The position numbers and the translations under genes are program-made. 10,072 nt of DNA from Candidatus Fibrimonadales bacterium (lineage in GTDB: Bacteria > Fibrobacterota > Fibrobacteria > Fibrobacterales > Fibrobacteraceae): positions 1-10,072 of the forward strand of contig WRMM01000050.1 in NCBI GenBank assembly GCA_009777135.1, in the 5' to 3' direction. The notes below the pieces were generated by a model. It was given only the letters and a program-made list of their open reading frames with translations. It ran no database searches and was not told where the DNA came from. Positions 1-6,432 of this stretch are shown here, one piece after another (the first letter of the stretch is position 1; each line of letters starts with the position of its first letter).

Positions 1-114
1 CGCTGAAATACGTCGATTCAAACATATCGTCACAAAATATGCGCCCGTGTTTGAGTAATCGTAGCCACGCAAACGAATTGAGTGCCTGCTGTGCAGGTTT
101 GGATTATATTCCAT
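1..114 (-). CDS. REP-associated tyrosine transposase (Y1/IS200-like family), N-terminal fragment cut by window edge
   Basis: Only the first 38 codons lie in the window; the frame is open to base 1. The translation contains HSIRLRGYDYSNTGAYFVT, which matches from memory the conserved start of REP-associated tyrosine transposases (RAYTs, Y1_Tnp fold), where an (R/H)SIRL.GYDYS..GAYFVTIC segment forms the first strand of the HUH nuclease. The catalytic HUH histidines and the tyrosine would lie beyond the left edge and cannot be judged. The ATG at 112-114 follows a G-rich stretch (GGGGGA) at Shine-Dalgarno distance. It begins 26 bp after the stop of the 58-residue gene and may be read through from that operon. 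Family known: such single-copy enzymes mobilise or maintain short palindromic REP elements. I see no REP palindrome in the short upstream gap. Whether the full gene is intact is unknown. Confidence 0.8.
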   Translation of the reverse strand, partial: MEYNPNLHSRHSIRLRGYDYSNTGAYFVTICLNRRISA

Positions 115-140
115 AGTTGTCCCCCAAAACCCCAGCGGAA

Positions 141-317
141 TCAAACCTCCCTTTCAAAAAAAAGGACTATATTTTCCATTAACTCATCCGTGGAAGAATG
201 CATAAAAAACCATCCGTCCGTGCGCATTTTTTCTGCCTCGCTCTCAATGCGAGCCGCTAAAGTTTCTGGATAGTCAAAGTTGTTTAATGGCAAAACTCGC
301 TCGGCGATTTCTCTCAC
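141..317 (-). CDS. 58-residue small protein, translationally coupled to the sugar transferase
   Basis: I do not recognise this gene by name. It starts with GTG, and that start codon overlaps the TGA stop of the sugar transferase by 4 nt (GTGA), a classic translational-coupling arrangement. An in-frame TAA five codons upstream of the GTG excludes any longer form, and an AAAAGG ribosome-binding site sits six bases before it. The product is acidic (about 13 D/E against 6 R/K). Its layout is a short N-terminal part with LPLNNFDYPETLAARIE (residues 9-25), a helix continuing to about residue 33, a GW pair at 35-36 leading into a strand (WFFMH), and a last strand ending in VLFFEREV. This helix-GW-strand-strand order recalls DUF4177-type small proteins, but that is inference. 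There is no signal peptide or membrane segment. It may assist or regulate the transferase, or may simply be co-transcribed. Confidence 0.72.
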   Translation of the reverse strand: MREIAERVLPLNNFDYPETLAARIESEAEKMRTDGWFFMHSSTDELMENIVLFFEREV

Positions 318-1552
318 GATGCACCTTTTCCGTTAAACATAACTTCAATGGTTTTTAATTTCAAATTCAAATCGCCCAAAGTGCTGCGCTCGTGTATATA
401 TCTGTTGTCTAAACGCATCCACTCGTCAAAATTAATATCGTTGCGGCCGCTGGTTTGCCAAATGCATGTGAGGCCAGGCTTAACAGCAAGCCTAATATAA
501 TGCCACGCCTCGTATTTTTTAATTTCGTCTGGAGTTGGCGGCCTTGGACCAACAAGACTCATATCGCCTTTAAGAACATTGAAAAACTGCGGCAATTCAT
601 CAAAGCTATGCTTGCGCAAAAACGTCCCGCCATGCTTCAAAATTCTCGGGTCGTCTTCCATTTTAAATGTGGGTCCCCTGTCTATTCCGCCGTTTTCCAT
701 TTCTTGCCGTTTTCTAAGCTCTTCCTTCTCTCTGTCTGCGCCAGGATACATGGTTCTAAATTTGTAGCATTTAAACAATCGGCCTCCGCGCCCAACCCTA
801 ACCTGCTTAAACAAGATTGTGGAATCTTTTGCAGAAGGCACTTTCTTTCCAAGCTTCTTTTGTTCCGCTCTCCATTTTAGCAAAGCATATTTAACAAAAA
901 CAGCGCACATAAGCATAACTAAAGAAAATAAGAATATGCCAAATAAACTGCCAGCAATATCTATAAGTCGTTTTAAACCTCTTGAATAAATTCCGCGAAA
1001 AGTCTTTTCCTTTATATCTTCAATAGAAATCCTATTCACCTTCAAAAGAAGCGACTCTTTATTCCAGCTTCTTATAAACCTGTCTTCTTCCTGAATAAAA
1101 GTCTGTGATTTTCCGCTGTAAAAATAAACCTTGAAATTAAAGCCATTTGGCAAATTTTCCAAAAATCCAATATTCTTCATATTCTCTTCTATAGAAGATT
1201 TCATCTCTTTCAAAAACTGCAAATTTTTATTTGTATGCAAACACCAGATGCAACCTCTATCTTGCCCCACAATGCTCATATGCTCTTTTGAAAGTATGGT
1301 TTGCACAACTATCTTCCAAGTCTCCAAGATTTTCGCATTTTTTTCAGCAACCTGGTCAGACGGTATCTGCAGCCTTATCCCATCATAAACAAAACCTTTA
1401 AGCGGAATTTCAAACCACAAAAAAGACTGGCTCTTGCGATTGCAGCGATATATCTCTTCTTTTATTCTTTGCAAAAAGAGTTTCTTAGGGTAAGCAAATA
1501 CCCCATCGGCCATAACAAAACCGTTAAGTGTTTCTACGCGCTCTGTGCTCAT
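314..1552 (-). CDS. Polyprenyl-phosphate sugar-1-phosphate transferase (bacterial sugar transferase family) with extra N-terminal domain
   Basis: The enzyme transfers a sugar-1-phosphate from a UDP-sugar to undecaprenyl phosphate on the inner face of the cytoplasmic membrane, the priming step of exopolysaccharide, capsule or O-glycan synthesis. The C-terminal half (about 192-412) is a standard PglC/WbaP/ExoY catalytic core. It has a hydrophobic re-entrant helix near residues 196-224, then FKQVRVGRGGRLFKCYKFRTM (two parts around 248-268), a catalytic Asp-Glu pair at 318-319 within SFDELPQ, GDMSLVGPRPP at 329-339, and KPGLTCIWQTSGR at 358-370. At 412 residues it is twice the minimal ~200-residue core. 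Residues 1-190 contain no membrane segments, unlike WbaP, and look like an alpha/beta domain resembling a degenerate GGDEF fold (see findings). The ATG lies 11 bp past the DHH gene's stop, with no good Shine-Dalgarno; ATG at codon 14 is an alternative. The sugar specificity is not predictable. Confidence 0.93.
   Translation of the reverse strand: MSTERVETLNGFVMADGVFAYPKKLFLQRIKEEIYRCNRKSQSFLWFEIPLKGFVYDGIRLQIPSDQVAEKNAKILETWKIVVQTILSKEHMSIVGQDRGCIWCLHTNKNLQFLKEMKSSIEENMKNIGFLENLPNGFNFKVYFYSGKSQTFIQEEDRFIRSWNKESLLLKVNRISIEDIKEKTFRGIYSRGLKRLIDIAGSLFGIFLFSLVMLMCAVFVKYALLKWRAEQKKLGKKVPSAKDSTILFKQVRVGRGGRLFKCYKFRTMYPGADREKEELRKRQEMENGGIDRGPTFKMEDDPRILKHGGTFLRKHSFDELPQFFNVLKGDMSLVGPRPPTPDEIKKYEAWHYIRLAVKPGLTCIWQTSGRNDINFDEWMRLDNRYIHERSTLGDLNLKLKTIEVMFNGKGAS
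324..329 (-). promoter_or_regulatory. Ribosome-binding site for the 58-residue gene
   Basis: The sequence AAAAGG lies six bases before the GTG at 315-317, inside the last codons of the sugar transferase. It is what fixes the GTG as the start of the small gene, since no ATG is available in that frame before an upstream stop. Confidence 0.6.
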
Positions 1553-1563
1553 AACACGCCAAT

Positions 1564-2526
1564 TTAACCATCAGAATTTATAGTTTCTATAAGCTCCGCA
1601 AGTATTTTTTCAGATTGATCATTTGGAATTTGGCAAGTTCCGGCAGCTGCGTGGCCACCACCGCCATATTTAAGCATAAGCGCGCCAACATCGGTTTTAG
1701 AAGAACGATCAAAAATAGATTTTCCCGTTGCAAAAACCGTGTTCTGCATTCTAAGCCCCCACAAAACATGGATGCTTATATTAATTTCCGGGAATAAGGC
1801 ATAAATCATAAAGCGATTCCCTGCCCAAATGGTTTCTTCGTTCCTTAAATCCAAAATACCGAGATTTTTATGTACCTTTGTGCAGCGCTGAATCTGCTCT
1901 TTAAACTGCTTTTCATGGGTTTGGAAAATCTGTACTCTTTCAAAAACATCGGGATGCTTCAAAATTTCGTCTATTGTGTGTGTTTTGCAATAAGCTATAA
2001 GCTCCATCATCAGCTGATAATTGCTTATGCGAAAATCTCTGAAACGCCCAAGACCAGTGCGGCTATCCATTAAAAAATTCAAAAGCTCCCAGCCCTTAGG
2101 CTCCAAAACATCCTCACGCGAGAACTGCGCGCTATCCGCTTTGTCAACAGCATTCATCATGTCTATGTCTATTTTAGGGAAAGTTTCCGCACCGCCAAGC
2201 CAATCATAAACAACTCTAGAAGCAGAAGGCGCATGCGGATCTACTATATAATTATCTACATTAACCGTAATATTCCTTATAACCTCGCTTTCGTGATGGT
2301 CAAAAACAAAAGCGCAAACAGACTGATATGGCAAGTTTGTGCTTATATCTCTTTCTGTAAGCTCAACCAAACCATCTTGCATATCTTTTGGATGAACAAA
2401 CAGAATGTCATCCACAAGGTCAAGCTCAGTTAAAAGCATTCCGCAAACAAGGCCGTCAAAATCTGATCTTGTCACCAAACGGTATTTCTTTCCGTCCGCT
2501 TTCATTCTAGCTAAATTCGTATTCAT
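1564..2526 (-). CDS. DHH/DHHA1 family phosphoesterase (exopolyphosphatase-like / oligoribonuclease-like)
   Basis: A cytoplasmic metal-dependent phosphoesterase of 320 residues. The N-terminal DHH domain shows TRSDFDGLVCG (residues 19-29, metal-binding D22 and D24), the name-giving DHH at 76-78 within FVFDHHES, D96 in VDPHAPSASRVVYD, and AVDKADS at 126-132. The C-terminal DHHA1 domain carries the substrate-binding glycine-rich motif GGGGHAAAGTC at 288-298. The family includes RecJ, NrnA-type nano-RNases/pAp phosphatases and PPX-like exopolyphosphatases. This subfamily is usually labelled exopolyphosphatase, but the substrate could equally be short oligonucleotides or linear dinucleotides. Motif I has Arg-Ser before the first Asp where many NrnA proteins have His. 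The start is well supported by TAAGGAG six bases upstream. It lies 27 bp after the second ATPase gene and 11 bp before the sugar transferase, so it is probably co-transcribed with both. Confidence 0.9.
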   Translation of the reverse strand: MNTNLARMKADGKKYRLVTRSDFDGLVCGMLLTELDLVDDILFVHPKDMQDGLVELTERDISTNLPYQSVCAFVFDHHESEVIRNITVNVDNYIVDPHAPSASRVVYDWLGGAETFPKIDIDMMNAVDKADSAQFSREDVLEPKGWELLNFLMDSRTGLGRFRDFRISNYQLMMELIAYCKTHTIDEILKHPDVFERVQIFQTHEKQFKEQIQRCTKVHKNLGILDLRNEETIWAGNRFMIYALFPEINISIHVLWGLRMQNTVFATGKSIFDRSSKTDVGALMLKYGGGGHAAAGTCQIPNDQSEKILAELIETINSDG

Positions 2527-2553
2527 AATATTCTCCTTAAATTAATTTAGAAA

Positions 2554-3336
2554 TTACTTTTTTATCCATTCCCTATTTATATCAGGGATGTCTTCAAGCA
2601 AACGAACAGTATGCGGATTCTGCGGATTTTGGGTAACTTCCTCAGGCTTGCCCGCTTCCACAATTTTAGCCTCATGCATAATAAAAATTCGATCGCTAAC
2701 ATAATAGGCAAGCCCTATGTCGTGGGTAACAAATATGATGGTCATCCCAAGCTCATCTTTTAGCTTCATAAGATAGTCCAAAATATTTGCCCTAACGCAG
2801 GCATCAACCATGGATGTAGGCTCGTCTGCAATAAGCACCTTGGGTTTTAAAGCAAATATGCGAGCCAGCAGCATTCTCTGCATTTGCCCGCCGCTAAGTT
2901 CAAAAGGATACTTGCCCTCAATATCTGCAGGTTTTACATTCACAGCAAGCAAAGCCTCATCAACTCGGCGGTCAACCTCTTGTTTTGAAAGTTTGTTTTT
3001 CAATATGCCAAAAGCGTCTTTAAGCTGGGTACGAATCGAAAAGAACTGATTAAAGCAGCCAAAGGGATCTTGAAAAACGCTTTGCACTTCGCTCCAGTGA
3101 TCGAGAGTGTTTGTAATTTGCTTGCCTTTGTACAAAAAAGAACCTTGATTAGGCGAGTAAAGCCCAAGCATTATTTTTGCAAGAACGCTCTTTCCGCAAC
3201 CAGAACCGCCAACTATTGAAACTATTTCGCCATCCGCAATGTCAAAAGAAACATCATTAACTGCGCAAACTCTTTTTTTGCCATGTCCAAAATATTTGCT
3301 GATATTTTTCGCTGAAAATATAATATCATTCTGCAT
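2554..3336 (-). CDS. oppF: ABC importer ATPase, Opp/Dpp family, second subunit (OppF-like)
   Basis: One of two ATPases that would power the importer encoded just upstream. All nucleotide-binding elements are present: Walker A GGSGCGKS (43-50), Q-loop glutamine at 89 in SVFQDPF, a canonical LSGGQ signature (147-151), Walker B VLIADEP with catalytic Glu (167-173), and switch His 205 in FVTHD. At 260 residues it is shorter than typical OppF (~310-330) and lacks the C-terminal oligopeptide-transporter extension with its cysteines; only a vestige (NPQNPHTVRLL, 237-247) remains. The ATG overlaps the end of the OppD-like gene by 11 bp, and GAGGTG five bases upstream serves as ribosome-binding site. 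It is named by position and family. Peptide, nickel and oligosaccharide importers share this architecture, so the symbol does not imply a proven substrate. Confidence 0.93.
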   Translation of the reverse strand: MQNDIIFSAKNISKYFGHGKKRVCAVNDVSFDIADGEIVSIVGGSGCGKSVLAKIMLGLYSPNQGSFLYKGKQITNTLDHWSEVQSVFQDPFGCFNQFFSIRTQLKDAFGILKNKLSKQEVDRRVDEALLAVNVKPADIEGKYPFELSGGQMQRMLLARIFALKPKVLIADEPTSMVDACVRANILDYLMKLKDELGMTIIFVTHDIGLAYYVSDRIFIMHEAKIVEAGKPEEVTQNPQNPHTVRLLEDIPDINREWIKK

Positions 3337-4306
3337 AATCGCACCTCACTAGACGTTCTCCAACCATACGCATGCTTTGCGTTTTCTGTTTGCATTCCGG
3401 CCTTGCGCTAGGGCAACGCTCTGCAAAGCGGCAGCCAACCATTGTTTTGGCAAGGCTGGGCGGCGCACCCTCTATTGTGGTAGGCTTTCTGTGCTTTTGC
3501 CCAGCGTCTGCGCTTAGCATAGCTCCCATCAAAGCCTTTGTATATGGGTGGCGAGGGTCATGCACAACCTGGGTGGAAGTTCCGTATTCCACAAATTCGC
3601 CTGCATACATAATGGCTATGTTATGCGCAACATGGCGAAGCAATGGAAGCTCATGCGTAATAAATATCATTGTCGAGAAAATATTTCTCTCAAGCAATTC
3701 AAATATCATTTTGATAACCACTTTTTGCGTGGTTACATCAAGAGCAGAAGTAGGCTCGTCTGCAATAACAACCTTTGGATTCAGCAATGTTGAAATTCCT
3801 ATAACCGAGCGCTGCCTTTCGCCAGCAGTCAGCTGAATGGGATAGGAATTCAAGATATGTTCCGTATCCATTCCAAATAAATCAAAACGCTCTTTTAAAC
3901 GCTCATAAATTTTCTGCTTGCTTACGCTTTGACCGCTGCCATGAGCCGCTATAACATCTGCCGCAATATCTTTGATTTTGCGAGTAGGGTTAAGCGCATT
4001 GAATGCACCCTGCGGTATCATTGAAACTTTTTGCGAAAGAACATTCACGCGAATATCTTCCGGTTTTCTGTTCATAAGAGATTCGCCGCTCACCAAAACA
4101 TCGCCGCCGGTAGGGTAAAGAGGCGGAATGAACAACCCCATCAAGCCATTTACCAATGTGGATTTTCCGCAGCCAGACTCACCCGCTATGCCCAAAATTT
4201 CACCCTGATTCATTGTAAAAGACACATCGGTAACAGCATGTACCTTTTGCCCAAAACGGGTTAAATAGTGCAAACTTAAATCTTTAACTTCTAATATTTT
4301 ACTCAT
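3326..4306 (-). CDS. oppD: ABC importer ATPase, Opp/Dpp family, first subunit (OppD-like) with non-canonical signature
   Basis: The first of the two ATPases for the importer, 326 residues, full length for OppD. Walker A GESGCGKST is at 42-50, Q-loop Gln 99 in SMIPQGAFNALNP, Walker B VVIADEP at 179-185, and switch His 218 in FITHE. The ABC signature reads LTAGE (159-163) rather than LSGGQ/LSGGM; the second glycine and following RQR are kept. The C-terminal oligopeptide-transporter domain is present from HDPRHPYTKAL (249-259) onward. It contains the cysteine set C292, C298, C305 and C322 that in this family can coordinate an iron-sulfur cluster. The gene starts 6 bp after the OppC-like gene stops, with only a weak purine-rich ribosome site (GGAAG/AGGCGG), and its end overlaps the next ATPase gene by 11 bp, consistent with coupled translation. 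Confidence 0.94.
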   Translation of the reverse strand: MSKILEVKDLSLHYLTRFGQKVHAVTDVSFTMNQGEILGIAGESGCGKSTLVNGLMGLFIPPLYPTGGDVLVSGESLMNRKPEDIRVNVLSQKVSMIPQGAFNALNPTRKIKDIAADVIAAHGSGQSVSKQKIYERLKERFDLFGMDTEHILNSYPIQLTAGERQRSVIGISTLLNPKVVIADEPTSALDVTTQKVVIKMIFELLERNIFSTMIFITHELPLLRHVAHNIAIMYAGEFVEYGTSTQVVHDPRHPYTKALMGAMLSADAGQKHRKPTTIEGAPPSLAKTMVGCRFAERCPSARPECKQKTQSMRMVGERLVRCDYAE

Positions 4307-4312
4307 TACCGC

Positions 4313-5182
4313 CTACTTCCTCAAACGAGGATTAAATACGCCTTCCATAGAATTATTAAGCAAATAAAGCGCAAACACCATAACAGTTATAACCCCGGCT
4401 GCAGGGAAAATGCCCCACCATTTTTTGTCGGTTAAAGCTCCTTGATCTTTTGCTATATTCAATATAACGCCAAGCGATGTAGAGCCTTCGCCAACAGGCC
4501 CAAGGCCTATCATGCTAATTGCACTCTCCGATAATATACCGCTTGCCACCTGCATAATGAATACCATAAATACATAGGAGGCAAGGTAGGGCAAAATATG
4601 CTTGAATATTATTTGCAAATTGGTTGCCCCATTTATGCGAGCAAGAGATATATGGTCACGCCCTCTTAAACTAGCTGCTTGAGCGCGCACGGAACGAGCC
4701 GTCCAAGGCCAAGTTGTGAGGCCTATCAAAATCGCAATTAAGGTTAAAGAGCGACCCTCCGGCCAAGAAGCGCTGACCAAAACCAAAACAACAAAAGAAG
4801 GGATAACTATAAACAGGTTGGTAAACATGGTCAAAACATCATCAATAATGCCTCCTTTGAATCCAGCGAAAAGCCCAACCAAAGTTCCTATTGTTGTAGC
4901 GATTATACCCGCCATAAAACCAACGTAAAGACTATTTTGCAAGCCCCTAAGAAGCAGAGCCACATAATCTTTGCCCAAATCATCAGTTCCAAGCCAGTAC
5001 TTGATATGCTTTCCAGATTCAAGTTCGTACTGTTTAAATGGCTGAACATAGGAATCTATTGCATCAGGGTGCGCAGTGTATAAAGAAGGTCCTAGCAACC
5101 CTGCCAAAATGGTTGTTAAGAATAGAAAGCTACCTATAACAAACATTGGCTCTTTAATCAAATTTCTAAGAAGTTTAAGCAT
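4313..5182 (-). CDS. oppC: ABC importer permease, Opp/Dpp family (OppC-like)
   Basis: An inner-membrane permease of 289 residues, normal size for OppC/DppC. After a first membrane helix (about 13-35) there is a short periplasmic segment and the family-typical WLGTDDLGKDYVALLLRG (63-79). The remaining helices fall near 85-108, 118-138, 145-163, 198-226 and 258-277. The cytoplasmic EAA loop that docks the ATPase is at about 178-198 (ISLARINGATNLQIIFKHILP spans it, with the conserved Gly 185 and Leu-Pro at 197-198). The start is supported by AGGGAGAA eight bases upstream, a ribosome site that overlaps the stop codon of the preceding permease gene; the gap between the two genes is 12 bp. It would pair with the OppB-like permease to form the channel. 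Confidence 0.94.
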   Translation of the reverse strand: MLKLLRNLIKEPMFVIGSFLFLTTILAGLLGPSLYTAHPDAIDSYVQPFKQYELESGKHIKYWLGTDDLGKDYVALLLRGLQNSLYVGFMAGIIATTIGTLVGLFAGFKGGIIDDVLTMFTNLFIVIPSFVVLVLVSASWPEGRSLTLIAILIGLTTWPWTARSVRAQAASLRGRDHISLARINGATNLQIIFKHILPYLASYVFMVFIMQVASGILSESAISMIGLGPVGEGSTSLGVILNIAKDQGALTDKKWWGIFPAAGVITVMVFALYLLNNSMEGVFNPRLRK

Positions 5183-5194
5183 ATTACATTCTCC

Positions 5195-6409
5195 CTATTT
5201 AGAATCCATGGATAAACTTGCCTTCACTCTCGGATCTAACAACGCTATTAAAATATCAACTGTAAAATTAGCAAGCAAAACACTGGTTGTAATCAGCAAA
5301 GTCACGCCTTGTATAACTGGATAATCATTGCTTGTGATGGCATTTAGCATAGCAAAACCCAAGCCAGGGTAAGAGAAAATCATTTCCGTAATTAATGCTC
5401 CACCCACCATTTGCCCAATGGACAAAGCAAGGCCCGTAAGCTGCGGAAGCATTGCATTGCGGAACAGATAAGCAAGCACTCTGGTTTCCTTTAAGCCAAG
5501 CCATTTTGCGTATTTAATATAATCTGTTCCCAATTCATAAATTCCCATAGAACGCATGCCAATAGCTTGACCGCCCGCAAGAATAAGGAAAATAGAGAAG
5601 AACGGCAAAACATAATGATATGCCGCAGAAGATATAAATTCAAAAAAATTCGGACTTAACAATGATTTGTCTACCCCACCGGCAACAGGGAAAAATTCCC
5701 AAATAATTCCGAAGAAATAAACCAGTGCCATTCCAAACACAAAGAATGGAACGGAACTCATCAAAAGAGCAAAGGGGAAAAGCGCTTTATCAAAAACACC
5801 GCGCTTGTAAGCAGCAAGCGCCCCCAAGCTGTTTCCAAATATCCAACCCAACAAGATGGCAGGAAATTGCAAAGCAAGGGTCCAAGGCAAAGCCTGCAAA
5901 ATTATTTCCGACACTGGTTTGCCATTTTCAAATGATTTTCCCAAATCGCCTTTGAACACCTGCCTTATATAATTAAACAATTGCGAAACCACAGAAGCCT
6001 TTCTAGCTACAGCCTCTGGACGTTCTATTAAAGTTTCTCTGAGTACTATGCTCTCTATTTCTCTGCGTTCATTTACCAGTGCATTGCCCAGCGAATCTGC
6101 AACGGATTCTTTCACAGTAGTGAAAATCGTATCTCTCACAACAACAGTATCAATTTTGATAACCGTGTCTCGCACTATATTGCCTTGTTTATCCACAACA
6201 ATTAAACCATAAGACAAACGCAGCCCCTCTTCCATTTCCTTTGCTTTTTCAAGACTTAAACCGCCTGCGGCTTGAGCCATCATAGTATCAACAGGATCTG
6301 AGCCAAAGCGAGGCAAAAAGAAATTAAGCGAAAGAGCAATTAAAAAGGTAAGAAAATACCATATTGCTCTTTGGGAAATATAACGAACGGTAGGATATTT
6401 TTTAAGCAT
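5195..6409 (-). CDS. oppB: ABC importer permease, Opp/Dpp family (OppB-like) with enlarged periplasmic loop
   Basis: An inner-membrane permease of 404 residues, clearly longer than the usual 300-340 of OppB/DppB. Helix 1 lies near 16-34. After the family-typical start of the first periplasmic loop (to about residue 69) comes an extra segment of about 70 residues (70-139), rich in Val, Thr, Asp and Glu. The normal sequence then resumes with LFNYIRQVFKGDLGKSFENG (144-163). The other five helices are near 174-200, 208-236, 262-283, 325-345 and 366-390. The EAA loop is at about 294-322 (YIKYAKWLGLKETRVLAYLF, ending NAMLP). The ATG lies 23 bp after the substrate-binding protein gene with only a weak ribosome site (GGAA). 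It would form the channel with the OppC-like protein. Its insertion probably faces the substrate-binding lipoprotein. Confidence 0.93.
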   Translation of the reverse strand: MLKKYPTVRYISQRAIWYFLTFLIALSLNFFLPRFGSDPVDTMMAQAAGGLSLEKAKEMEEGLRLSYGLIVVDKQGNIVRDTVIKIDTVVVRDTIFTTVKESVADSLGNALVNERREIESIVLRETLIERPEAVARKASVVSQLFNYIRQVFKGDLGKSFENGKPVSEIILQALPWTLALQFPAILLGWIFGNSLGALAAYKRGVFDKALFPFALLMSSVPFFVFGMALVYFFGIIWEFFPVAGGVDKSLLSPNFFEFISSAAYHYVLPFFSIFLILAGGQAIGMRSMGIYELGTDYIKYAKWLGLKETRVLAYLFRNAMLPQLTGLALSIGQMVGGALITEMIFSYPGLGFAMLNAITSNDYPVIQGVTLLITTSVLLANFTVDILIALLDPRVKASLSMDSK

Positions 6410-6432
6410 AGAATTCCAAAATTTAAAGCCTG

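Noticed and set aside
84..97. Perfect short palindrome CCTGC-TGT-GCAGG, considered as a REP element
   Set aside because: It lies inside the transposase coding frame and encodes part of its N-terminus; a single copy with no flanking tetranucleotide partner is not evidence of a REP.
82..273. Plus-strand open frame of 63 codons at the left end
   Set aside because: It overlaps the 58-residue gene and the transposase start on the opposite strand, both better supported by ribosome sites and family motifs.
455..880. Plus-strand open frame of 141 codons
   Set aside because: It is the mirror of the catalytic core of the sugar transferase and has no protein-like motif of its own.
3372..3836. Plus-strand open frame of 154 codons
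   Set aside because: It is antisense to the OppD-like ATPase, whose Walker and cysteine motifs establish the coding strand.
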